Source: Chlamydiota bacterium (GTDB lineage: Bacteria > Chlamydiota > Chlamydiia > Chlamydiales > SLFE01). Taken from it: a stretch of DNA of 5,054 bases. Below are positions 1-5,054 of this stretch, in pieces. Location of the stretch: assembly GCA_011065065.1 (NCBI GenBank), contig JAAKFL010000150.1, positions 1-5,054 on the forward strand, read 5' to 3'. A model generated the notes under the pieces. That model was not told where the DNA came from. It was given only the letters and a program-made list of their open reading frames with translations, and made no database searches. A program made the position numbers and the translations under genes. Within the stretch, counting starts at the first letter, position 1. Each line of letters starts with the position of its first letter.

Positions 1-254
1 CAGCGTGGTTTGCAATAGTACCTTGGCTCATATTTCATGACTGGCTTATAACAAATTGTTGGACAGTCACAACATGCCTTCGGTTGTGGGCAACATTTTG
101 GTTGTGGGCAACATTCTGGTTGTGGGCAACATTCTTGTTGTGGGCAACATTGCTGTTCTGGACAGCAATTATTACCAAATAAGAACGCATTGGCATATCC
201 TGGAAGAACACAAAATGCAACCAAAACAACAAATAATGAACAGTAACGTTTCAT
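1..254 (-). CDS. Exported cysteine-rich protein with CCPxxx repeats, 3' part beyond the window
   Basis: Reading the minus strand from ATG at 254 gives 84 codons that stay open to the window edge, so only the N-terminal part is visible. Residues 1-23 form a signal peptide: MKR, a hydrophobic core, then GYANA as a plausible signal peptidase I site. Residues 30-59 are five tandem hexapeptides of the form CCP[QE]xx (CCPEQQ, CCPQQE, CCPQPE, CCPQPK, CCPQPK). A segment with more cysteines follows (ACCDCPTICYKP), then a Tyr-rich stretch (KYEPRYYCKP). The start is supported by GGAGG at 261-265, six bases upstream. An out-of-frame ATG lies four bases earlier. The predicted product is exported to the periplasm or envelope and could be heavily disulfide cross-linked or bind metal; that is inference. 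The Tyr-rich end resembles the protein at 523-948. No enzymatic motif is seen. An overlapping minus-strand frame at 35-232 lacks these features and is a shadow. Confidence 0.85.
   Translation of the reverse strand, partial: MKRYCSLFVVLVAFCVLPGYANAFLFGNNCCPEQQCCPQQECCPQPECCPQPKCCPQPKACCDCPTICYKPVMKYEPRYYCKPR
78..167 (-). repeat. Five tandem 18-bp coding repeats (CCPxxx units)
   Basis: Five in-frame 18-bp units lie at 150-167, 132-149, 114-131, 96-113 and 78-95. Each encodes Cys-Cys-Pro plus three residues, usually Gln-Pro-Glu or Gln-Pro-Lys. On the minus strand each unit starts tgttgcccacaa or a close variant. The four promoter-distal units are nearly identical at DNA level, which suggests recent slipped-strand expansion, so copy number may vary between strains. 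Confidence 0.9.
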
Positions 255-522
255 TCATTACCTCCGTAGTGATCTTTTATATTAGGCTAAAGTCTGCTTG
301 ATAAGAAATGAGCAAAAAAGTTTACTTCGAAGCAGCTCTCATAATGTAGAGTAATCCTCAGAGAGGACTCAAATCACAAGCAACGATATTTTGTCCTCTT
401 ACCCATGTATCTCGTATCGACAAATTGGATGCAATATTTTTTTAAAAAGAATCGCATCTCATTTACAACTAGTTGTTTATGAATTATTTCGATATTAATG
501 CACGAACACTAGTACCCTATCC
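255..522. other. Intergenic region between two cysteine-rich genes
   Basis: This AT-rich gap holds the candidate promoter at 276-304. It also holds an imperfect hairpin at 428-458, with GATGC/GCATC ends around a T-run and A-run, which could help end transcription of the gene at 523-948. A 12-bp palindrome acaactagttgt lies at 465-476. No open reading frame with coding character or RNA gene was recognised. The large gap suggests the gene at 1-254 is transcribed separately from the genes to its right. Confidence 0.4.
276..304 (-). promoter_or_regulatory. Candidate sigma70-type promoter for the CCP-repeat gene
   Basis: On the minus strand TTATCA (299-304, four of six to TTGACA) is separated by 17 bases from TATAAA (276-281, five of six to TATAAT). 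A transcript would start near 269, giving a short leader of about 15 bases that includes the GGAGG ribosome binding site at 261-265. The geometry is right, but the -35 box is only fair and no experimental support is available. Confidence 0.45.
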
Positions 523-948
523 CTATTCCTCGTAGTAAGCACGTATAGGCTCTTCATCACAGGGAGTGTACTTGACCAGTTTATGCACTTCTTTTGGAAC
601 TAGTGTGCAGCAACGAACCTTTGAGCCCTTATTGTGGAAGACGGTATAAGATTCGTAATAATATTCCGGTTCGCAACGGGCTACTGTTTCGTAATAGACC
701 TGAGGGACATACCGTATATGCTTCTGTTTGTAGTATTTAGTTACATATCGCTTAAGTTTTCGATATTTAACCTCAGGACAAACAGTACATTCTGGGATAT
801 CGACACTTGTGGGGCAATATTGCCAGCATTTTTGATAGCAGTAAGAAGGTTCCTCATCGCTGCAGTCCCCTACACATCCACAAGGTATGGCTTGTGCGCC
901 GGATAAAATACCAATAAAAAGGCACATCAATGCGATCTTGAGTTTCAT
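523..948 (-). CDS. Exported Cys/Tyr-rich protein, 141 aa, unknown function
   Basis: Residues 1-20 are a clear signal peptide ending SGAQA before IPCGC. The mature part has twelve cysteines (23, 25, 29, 37, 41, 45, 54, 57, 92, 113, 114, 130). The first eight lie within 35 residues, including a CxxxCxxxC run at 37-45. The middle (61-101) is basic and Tyr-rich, with repeated patterns IRYVPQVYYET (78-88) and ARCEPEYYYES (90-100); the end is acidic. The start at 948 is preceded by AGGAG seven bases upstream. The protein is probably disulfide-bonded and located in the envelope or secreted. From memory, proteins with repeated Tyr-x-Pro-x-Tyr-Tyr and Cys patterns occur in environmental Chlamydiae, but I cannot name the family. 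It lies 94 bases downstream of the gene at 1043-1402 and may be co-transcribed with it. No catalytic motif was seen. Confidence 0.88.
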   Translation of the reverse strand: MKLKIALMCLFIGILSGAQAIPCGCVGDCSDEEPSYCYQKCWQYCPTSVDIPECTVCPEVKYRKLKRYVTKYYKQKHIRYVPQVYYETVARCEPEYYYESYTVFHNKGSKVRCCTLVPKEVHKLVKYTPCDEEPIRAYYEE

Positions 949-1042
949 ATCTTATCTCCTCGTAGGTACTCAAGTCTCACTTTCACGATTCTAGTTTTAT
1001 TTGGCAATAAATTATTCTTCCTCGAGCCAATTACAAAATCGT

Positions 1043-1402
1043 TTAGTCAGAGTTCTGCGATTGGCTCTTACATGGCCCTGGAATAGGAGGAAGGAAATGA
1101 TCATAGGTAAATTCGATCGCCTTAGGCTCACTACTTGTCTCGATATTCATCCGAATCCAACCATAAGTCTTGACTCTTTGGAAACTTGTGTAAAGCTTAT
1201 GATCCCCTATCCAATCTTTGACACAAACTCGGATGTATACCGGCATGAAGCATTGATTGAAGAATATTAACTGGGACTGAAAGACATTGATGGGAGCCCA
1301 CCCCTTGTAATCCACACATTTAGGAAAAAGTGGGACAGTTTCCTCTTCTGCAGATGCAGTCACGAGGTAAATAGAGAGAAAGATGGCAGCCAAAGATCTC
1401 AT
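1043..1402 (-). CDS. Small exported protein with four mature cysteines, 119 aa, unknown function
   Basis: Residues 1-18 form a signal peptide (MRS, hydrophobic core, then VTASA before EEE). The mature protein is about 101 residues, with cysteines at 29, 51, 60 and 111, enough for two disulfides. It is rich in aromatic residues (W35, F47, F48, W64, Y71, W82, F98, F103) and alternates hydrophobic and polar residues, which suggests a small beta-rich fold; that is inference. The tail after PPIPGPC is short and polar. The ribosome binding site AAGGAGG is very strong, seven bases before ATG. The gene starts only 26 bases after the stop of the gene at 1429-1941, so the two are probably one transcription unit. 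Export fits its neighbours on both sides. No family is recognised, and an overlapping plus-strand frame at 1001-1270 is a shadow. Confidence 0.85.
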   Translation of the reverse strand: MRSLAAIFLSIYLVTASAEEETVPLFPKCVDYKGWAPINVFQSQLIFFNQCFMPVYIRVCVKDWIGDHKLYTSFQRVKTYGWIRMNIETSSEPKAIEFTYDHFLPPIPGPCKSQSQNSD

Positions 1403-1403
1403 G

Positions 1404-1417
1404 GGAGAGCCCTCCTT
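1404..1417 (-). promoter_or_regulatory. Strong ribosome binding site within a small hairpin
   Basis: The minus strand reads AAGGAGG (1411-1417), seven bases before the ATG of the 119-residue protein. GGAG (1412-1415) can pair with CTCC (1404-1407) across a 4-nt loop. The stem is short, so any masking of the site is speculative, but the strength of the site helps fix the start codon. Confidence 0.55.
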
Positions 1418-1428
1418 ATAAATTCAAC

Positions 1429-1941
1429 TTACTTACTGTTACGTAATGTGTTGACAAGTGCTTGCCAGTCTTGTTTTTTTACCATAGGCTCAATCACTTC
1501 CACGTCGATATTCACAGTCTTAGAAAAGTCTTCGAGAACTTCGCGATTGAGCTTTCCTTGGAGCAAAGCGAGATGAAGGGGAGAACCAAAGCCATTCACA
1601 TACCGGTTCCAAGGGACTCGACCAATAATTTTCGTCTTTTGTGTCAGGTCTTGATTCGAAAAGACAAAACCTAGATGTCGCAGGGGGTGCACATGGTCAA
1701 TGTTCTCTCCCGCCACCTCTAATTTCTTTTTGTACAAAAGGAGTCCAAGAGTTGTCTTTCCTGACAAGGTCGTGATGATGTATACGATATTCTGCTTTTC
1801 TGCTTCACACAAAGGAGCGAAATAGTCACCAATGATTTTTTGGTTCGGGGTAGTCTGAGGTGGATTTGAAAACGCAAAAACTCCCCCAACAAAACAAAAA
1901 GTCACCAGAAACCCTATGAGGAAGAAAAATTTTCTCATCAT
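1429..1941 (-). CDS. Exported protein of unknown function, 170 aa
   Basis: Residues 1-23 are a strong signal peptide (MMRK, a long hydrophobic core, then GGVFA before FSNPP). The mature part reads as a compact helical domain. Distinct segments are IVYIITTLSGKTTLGLLLYKK (52-72), DHVHPLRHLGFVFSNQDL (82-99), IIGRVPWNRYVNGF (105-118) and a C-terminal stretch with acidic and Trp-containing helices (W159). HVHPLRHLGF looks like a family signature, and I have a weak memory of similar proteins in Chlamydiae, but I cannot name a family. SGKTT is not a P-loop: the leading glycine is missing and the protein is exported. Only one mature cysteine (45) is present, unlike its neighbours. The start is ATG at 1941 or 1938, with only a weak AAGAG upstream. 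The palindromic element at 1956-2118 ends 14 bases before the start, so the native promoter is displaced or supplied by the element. The next gene follows after 26 bases. Confidence 0.82.
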   Translation of the reverse strand: MMRKFFFLIGFLVTFCFVGGVFAFSNPPQTTPNQKIIGDYFAPLCEAEKQNIVYIITTLSGKTTLGLLLYKKKLEVAGENIDHVHPLRHLGFVFSNQDLTQKTKIIGRVPWNRYVNGFGSPLHLALLQGKLNREVLEDFSKTVNIDVEVIEPMVKKQDWQALVNTLRNSK

Positions 1942-1955
1942 ACTAACTCTTTTTA

Positions 1956-2118
1956 TGAACCTATCTCAATAAATCATTTTGATAGCTTTTTTGCCTCTTA
2001 AGGCTAGTTTTGACAAAATTTTTCGCCCAACTGAACCCAGTTGAGCTCAAAATTTTGTCAAAACTAGCCTTAAGATTCATAAAAATCTATGTCAAAAGCA
2101 TTTATTGAGATAGGTTCA
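1956..2118. mobile_element. MITE-like 163-bp palindromic element flanked by TTA
   Basis: The ends tgaacctatctcaataaa and its reverse complement form outer arms of about 27 bp with two mismatches (1956-1982 and 2092-2118). A second pair of perfect 25-bp arms lies inside (1997-2021 and 2050-2074). At the centre is caactg-aacc-cagttg (2028-2043). The arms between these blocks are diverged but alignable, so the whole element is one near-palindrome. TTA at 1953-1955 and 2119-2121 looks like a 3-bp target duplication. There is no open frame for a transposase. Short size, terminal inverted repeats and a short duplication fit a miniature inverted-repeat transposable element. Ends of the form GAACCTATCTCAAT resemble my recollection of IS5-superfamily ends, which is unverified. 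It sits 14 bases upstream of the start at 1941. Confidence 0.75.
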
Positions 2119-2231
2119 TTATTTATTGCCTATTTTTTTTATTTTACCCGATGAGAGATCGCAAATCAAGTCAAGAACGTATGGATGTTAAGGATTGAGT
2201 AAGAATGATTTAAAATAGTTTTATATAAGAG

Positions 2232-2663
2232 TTATGATTCCACAACTAAAACTTTGAGATCCACTGTCACATCTTGACCTGCTAAAGGATGATTTCCGTC
2301 AAGTTTCACCATTTCATCCCCAATACTCGCTATGGTAAATAATTCTGATGTGCCATCATCGAGTCCATATTCTAAAACAGCCCCTTTCTCAAGTTTCAAA
2401 TCATCAGGAAACTGTCCGATTTCGACATCAATCACTAAATCCTCCACTCGCGGTCCAAAATGCATGTTGGGTTTCAAATCGACTGTTTTAGAATCTCCCT
2501 CACTCATCCCAACGAGCGACACCTCGATCCCAGAAGGAATGCTTCCCTCTCCTAAAACAATTTCTTCAGGCTCTTTTTCTTCCGATTGATCAAATATTTT
2601 TCCTTTTTTGTCTTTAATGACAAAGTGAAATTTCACATTATCTCCAATCGTCGCACCAGCCAT
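2232..2663 (-). CDS. SlyD/FkpB-family FKBP-type peptidyl-prolyl cis-trans isomerase
   Basis: The 143-residue product has the FKBP layout of the SlyD/FkpB group, which speeds cis-trans isomerisation of X-Pro bonds and assists folding. An N-terminal strand (VKFHFVIKDKKGKIFDQS, 10-27) is followed by the core IVLGEGSIPSGIEVSLVGM (35-53) and EGDSKTVDLKP. HFGPR (68-72) stands where many relatives have AYGE or FGPR. Residues of about 75-122 fit the insert-in-flap chaperone domain, and DGNHPLAG (122-129) is the hallmark that closes it. The protein ends soon after this, so it lacks the His/Cys-rich metal-binding tail of E. coli SlyD and is closer in length to FkpB. There is no signal peptide, so it should be cytoplasmic. 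GGAG six bases before ATG at 2663 supports the start. It is transcribed divergently from polX, and no clear promoter or terminator was identified. Confidence 0.95.
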   Translation of the reverse strand: MAGATIGDNVKFHFVIKDKKGKIFDQSEEKEPEEIVLGEGSIPSGIEVSLVGMSEGDSKTVDLKPNMHFGPRVEDLVIDVEIGQFPDDLKLEKGAVLEYGLDDGTSELFTIASIGDEMVKLDGNHPLAGQDVTVDLKVLVVES

Positions 2664-2764
2664 GAATCACTCCTTTACTTTTTTTCTTAAGACTAAATTA
2701 TGACGAAGGAATATTCAATAGATATATTCTTAAACCTTATCCTTTTGAATGCCAATGGTTTTAT

Positions 2765-2920
2765 AAAATTTAACCGCGAAGGTCGCGAAGACCGCGAAGA
2801 TACGCGAAGAAATGGACCAATATCAAATAATTTATCAAACACATTCATCGCTAAATCATCATGAATGACTCCAGTCTTCGCGCATCTTCGCGGTCTTCGC
2901 GACCTTCGCGGTTAAATTTT
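2765..2920. repeat. Long inverted repeat of CGCGAAG units between divergent genes
   Basis: Arms of 46 bp (2765-2810 and 2875-2920) are reverse complements with one mismatch, separated by 64 bp. Each arm begins with an AT-rich AAAATTTAAC edge. This is followed by four units with a roughly 9-base period: CGCGAAGGT (2775-2783), CGCGAAGAC (2784-2792), CGCGAAGAT (2793-2801), and CGCGAAGA (2803-2810) after one extra base. The arms are much richer in G+C than the surroundings. The loop is AT-rich and has a small ATTCAT/ATGAAT stem. The rest of the 309-base gap (2664-2972) holds the upstream regions of the isomerase gene and polX. I recall similar TTCGCG-type repeats in intergenic regions of many bacteria but cannot name a described family. 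Confidence 0.9.
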
Positions 2921-2936
2921 TTAAGTCGTCGAAATT

Positions 2937-2964
2937 TTGATAGAAATGACTTTTACGATATGAT
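2937..2964 (+). promoter_or_regulatory. Candidate polX promoter giving a leaderless transcript
   Basis: TTGATA (2937-2942) and TATGAT (2959-2964) each match the sigma70 consensus at five of six positions and are 16 bases apart. The predicted start of transcription, near 2971, falls within two bases of the polX ATG at 2973. No Shine-Dalgarno sequence precedes that ATG, which agrees with a leaderless message. The promoter begins 17 bases after the inverted repeat ends. Confidence 0.55.
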
Positions 2965-2972
2965 CGCCCCAA

Positions 2973-4682
2973 ATGGATAAAAACGAAATCATCGCCATTC
3001 TCGAAGACATCGCCACGCTCATGGAGCTCAAGGGAGAAAATCCCTTTAAAGTTCGAGCCTATCGTACTGCAGCTAGAAATCTTGAAAATGTAGAAGAGGA
3101 TTTAGAATCCGTCGCCGAAGAAAATCGTCTTCATGAAATCCCAGGAATTGGCAAGGCCATCGAGGAAAAGATCACGACGTTGCTTCAAACTGATCAGCTT
3201 CCCTTCTATGAGGATCTAAAAAACTCCATTCCTCCCGGCCTTCTAGAAATCCTGAATGTTCCAGGTCTTGGATCAAAAAAAATTAACGTGTTGTACAAGA
3301 AACTGAAAATCACATCACTCGATAAATTAAAAAAAGCATGCGAAAAGGGAAAAGTCAGAAAGCTTGCTGGGTTCGGAGAAAAAACGGAAGCGAACATCTT
3401 GGATGGCATTGCCCACTTAGAACAATACAGCAAAAGAACATTGTGGTGGTCGGCCATGGTGATGGTCCAGCCTATTGTCGAAAAACTTAAAAAACTCAAA
3501 CAAGTACAAGAGGTAAAAATAGCCGGAAGTCTGCGACGAAAACTTGAAACTGTCGGGGATTTTGATATTCTTATCGCCTCATCAAATCCAGAACCCATTA
3601 TGGATTGGTTCACTTCACAAGACTTCGTCGAAAGTGTGATTGCCAAGGGCTCCACAAAATCGAGTATTCGTCTCAACGAGGGAATTCAGGCCGACATAAG
3701 AATTGTTCCCAAAGAGCAATTTGGATTCGCACTCCTTTATTTTACAGGATCCAAAGAACACAGTATCCGACTACGGCAAATCGCCAAAGATAAGGGGTAC
3801 TCATTAAACGAATACGCATTGACTCCGCTTAAAAAAAAGTTGATCACCGAAACCGACATCTATCGTGCTTTGGGGCTCACATATATCCCACCAGAGCTTC
3901 GTGAGAATCATGGAGAAATCGAGGCAGCTCAAACCAAAGGACTCCCACATCTGATCGAAGAATCTGATATTCGCGGAGTTTTCCACAACCATACCACCGC
4001 ATCAGATGGGCACAACACCCTTGAACAAATGGTAAAAGGAGCTGAAGAACTAGGCTGGGAATACCTAGGAATAGCTGATCACTCCAAATCTAGCTTCCAA
4101 GCAAACGGTCTTGACGAAGAGAGTCTACTCGAACAAATCGATCAAATCAAAAAAATCAATCGCTCAAAGAAATACAAAACTCATATTTTTTCAGGAACAG
4201 AATGTGATATCCTCAAAAATGGAAATCTAGACTATGCAGACGAGATCCTTAAACAACTAGATTATGTCGTCGTATCCGTTCACACCAGATTCAAATTAGA
4301 TGAAAAAGAGATGACCAAGAGAATCATCAAAGCGCTAGAAAACCCCTACACCACCATGCTGGGCCATATGACAGGGCGGTTATTGCTGAGACGTGAACCG
4401 TATCTGCTCAATACCGAAAAAATCATTGATGCAGCCATTGCTAATGGAAAAATCATAGAGCTGAATGCCAATCCTCAACGACTAGATATGGACTGGAGAC
4501 TTTGGCACCGTGCCAAAGAAAAGGGATTAAAATGCAGCATCAATCCCGATGCGCATAGTGTTGAAGGATTGGAATTTTTTCGGGCTGGTGTCAACATTGC
4601 ACGAAAGGGATGGTTGACAAAAGATGACGTTCTCAACGCCTGGCCTTTGAGCCGTGTGAAGAAATATTTAAGCCAATCTTAA
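2973..4682 (+). CDS. polX: DNA polymerase X with C-terminal PHP exonuclease domain
   Basis: The 569-residue product has the full bacterial PolX layout and matches the length of the B. subtilis enzyme (about 570). Known relatives fill short gaps in base-excision repair and trim 3' ends with the PHP domain. An N-terminal helix-hairpin-helix region has HEIPGIGKAIEEKI (54-67), NVPGLGSKKI (95-104) and LAGFGEKTEANIL (131-143). The nucleotidyltransferase site shows GSLRR (185-189), GDFD with D196 and D198, a third aspartate D241 (ADIRIV), and YFTGS (256-260). The PHP domain follows, with HNHTTASDG (338-346), ADHSKS (368-373), GTECD (408-412), SVHT (435-438), GHMTGR (464-469) and NPDAH (524-528), so the metal-binding residues appear intact. 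The N-terminus aligns with the family, so ATG at 2973 is preferred. There is no ribosome binding site. The gene lies alone between two repeat elements, with no partner gene. Confidence 0.97.
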   Translation: MDKNEIIAILEDIATLMELKGENPFKVRAYRTAARNLENVEEDLESVAEENRLHEIPGIGKAIEEKITTLLQTDQLPFYEDLKNSIPPGLLEILNVPGLGSKKINVLYKKLKITSLDKLKKACEKGKVRKLAGFGEKTEANILDGIAHLEQYSKRTLWWSAMVMVQPIVEKLKKLKQVQEVKIAGSLRRKLETVGDFDILIASSNPEPIMDWFTSQDFVESVIAKGSTKSSIRLNEGIQADIRIVPKEQFGFALLYFTGSKEHSIRLRQIAKDKGYSLNEYALTPLKKKLITETDIYRALGLTYIPPELRENHGEIEAAQTKGLPHLIEESDIRGVFHNHTTASDGHNTLEQMVKGAEELGWEYLGIADHSKSSFQANGLDEESLLEQIDQIKKINRSKKYKTHIFSGTECDILKNGNLDYADEILKQLDYVVVSVHTRFKLDEKEMTKRIIKALENPYTTMLGHMTGRLLLRREPYLLNTEKIIDAAIANGKIIELNANPQRLDMDWRLWHRAKEKGLKCSINPDAHSVEGLEFFRAGVNIARKGWLTKDDVLNAWPLSRVKKYLSQS

Positions 4683-4687
4683 ATCAA

Positions 4688-4782
4688 ATCGCTTTAGTAA
4701 ATTTTAACGCAAAGGGGCAAAGACACAAAGACGCATCGCTTTAGTAAATTTTAACGCAAAGGGGCAAAGACACAAAGACGCA
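4688..4782. repeat. 47-bp exact tandem duplication downstream of polX
   Basis: The segment 4688-4734 is repeated without change at 4735-4781. Each copy contains ATCGCTTTAGTAAATTTTAA followed by GCAAAG-type units. It begins five bases after the polX stop codon. Only the second copy continues into a further CAAAG unit and faces the matching inverted arm at 4957-4997. The first copy therefore looks like a slippage duplication of the left arm of the larger element. Confidence 0.9.
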
Positions 4783-4997
4783 AAGAAGTTCGTGCCTGAC
4801 TTGGACCAGAGGTCCATGCGCTTTTTAGACGCAGATGGCGCTGATGATCGCAGATGGATTGGGCCTTGTTATCAAGGCCCAATCCATCTGCGATCATCAG
4901 CGCCATCTGCGTCTAAAAGTTCGAGATCGCTTCGCAATCATAACGTGCATCATAATCTTTGCGACTTTGCGTCTTTGCCCCTTTGCGTTAAAAATTA
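4745..4997. repeat. Inverted repeat of GCAAAG units enclosing a second hairpin
   Basis: Arms of 41 bp (4745-4785 and 4957-4997) are reverse complements with three mismatches. After an AT-rich edge ending TTTTAAC, each arm carries units with an 8-base period: GCAAAGGG, GCAAAGAC, ACAAAGAC, GCAAAG on the left, with GCAAAGTC in the third place on the right. The general plan matches the element at 2765-2920, but the unit differs. Between the arms lie a 6-bp stem tggacc/ggtcca (4802-4816) and the perfect hairpin at 4823-4918. This element and the tandem copy occupy most of 4683-5054. The last 57 bases (4998-5054) show nothing recognisable. Confidence 0.85.
4823..4918. repeat. Perfect 46-bp hairpin of CGCAGAT units with 4-nt loop
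   Basis: Positions 4823-4868 and 4873-4918 are exact reverse complements over 46 bp, with the loop TTAT. Each arm starts TTTTAGA and carries CGCAGATGG (4830-4838), CGCTGATGA (4839-4847) and CGCAGATGG (4849-4857), then ends GGGCCTTG. As RNA from the polX strand it would fold into a very stable stem, followed by no clear U-run, so it could slow or stop transcription without being a standard terminator. It sits within the arms of the GCAAAG element. Open frames crossing it are by-products of the repeat. Confidence 0.95.
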
Positions 4998-5054
4998 ATT
5001 CAAGACATCTAGCACTAAATCGCCTAATTACACACAGCCTCTTTTTGATAAACC

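Noticed and set aside
35..232. Minus-strand frame of 65 residues with repeated NVAHNQ
   Set aside because: It is the other reading of the 18-bp repeats. The frame starting at 254 has a signal peptide, a good ribosome binding site and patterned cysteines.
949..1042. Promoter for the gene at 523-948 (TTGTAA with TAATTT)
   Set aside because: Both boxes match at only four of six positions, and the AT-rich gap makes such matches likely by chance.
1735..1770. SGKTT in the 170-residue protein as a nucleotide-binding P-loop
   Set aside because: The first glycine of GxxxxGK[ST] is absent (Ile in that place), no Walker B is seen, and the protein has a signal peptide.
1956..2118. Element as a degraded insertion sequence with a transposase remnant
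   Set aside because: No frame of any length with transposase-like residues exists inside; it is nearly all palindrome.
2760..2925. Inverted CGCGAAG repeat as a CRISPR array
   Set aside because: Units of 9 bases are contiguous with no spacers and face each other as two arms.
4823..4930. 46-bp hairpin as a standard Rho-independent terminator of polX
   Set aside because: The stem is far longer than usual, lies about 140 bases after the stop codon, and no U-run follows on either strand.
4792..4998. Plus-strand frame of 68 residues across the hairpin
   Set aside because: It runs through both arms of a perfect palindrome and the outer repeat arm, has no ribosome binding site and no protein-like pattern.
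4998..5054. End of a further minus-strand gene entering from the right edge
   Set aside because: Two frames stop within about 30 bases and the third runs into the repeat. Too little sequence remains to support a coding call.

Overview
This window looks like a piece of a bacterial chromosome of moderately low GC, with five genes on the minus strand, one on the plus strand and an unusual density of palindromic repeats. Two minus-strand proteins are small, exported, rich in Cys and Tyr, and share a Tyr-Pro-Tyr-Tyr type module. From memory, such proteins are common in environmental (amoeba-associated) Chlamydiae such as the Parachlamydia, Waddlia and Simkania groups. With many palindromic repeats and AT-leaning codon use, that is my best guess for the host. 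No universal marker gene is present, so the assignment is tentative.

Layout. Positions 1-254 (minus) hold the N-terminal part of an exported protein with five CCPxxx repeats, cut by the window edge. A 268-base gap follows. Then come three minus-strand genes that may form an operon, transcribed from right to left. They are an exported 170-residue protein (1429-1941), an exported 119-residue protein with four mature cysteines (1043-1402), and an exported 141-residue protein with twelve mature cysteines (523-948). Directly upstream of this set lies a 163-bp near-palindromic element (1956-2118) flanked by TTA, which resembles a MITE. A SlyD/FkpB-type peptidyl-prolyl isomerase (2232-2663, minus) and a PHP-domain family X DNA polymerase, PolX (2973-4682, plus), diverge from a shared intergenic region. 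That region contains a 46-bp-arm inverted repeat built from CGCGAAG units.

Downstream of polX, positions 4683-5054 contain no recognisable gene. They hold a composite repeat: a 47-bp tandem duplication, 41-bp outer inverted arms made of GCAAAG units, and, nested inside, a perfect 46-bp hairpin made of CGCAGAT units with a 4-nt loop.

Functionally, the minus-strand exported proteins probably act in the envelope or outside the cell, where their cysteines could form disulfides. The isomerase is a cytoplasmic folding factor, and PolX is a DNA repair polymerase. I see no evidence of a single pathway joining them. The most unusual content is the set of modular hairpin elements and the Cys/Tyr-rich protein family. 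No rRNA, tRNA, CRISPR array or transposase gene was seen.
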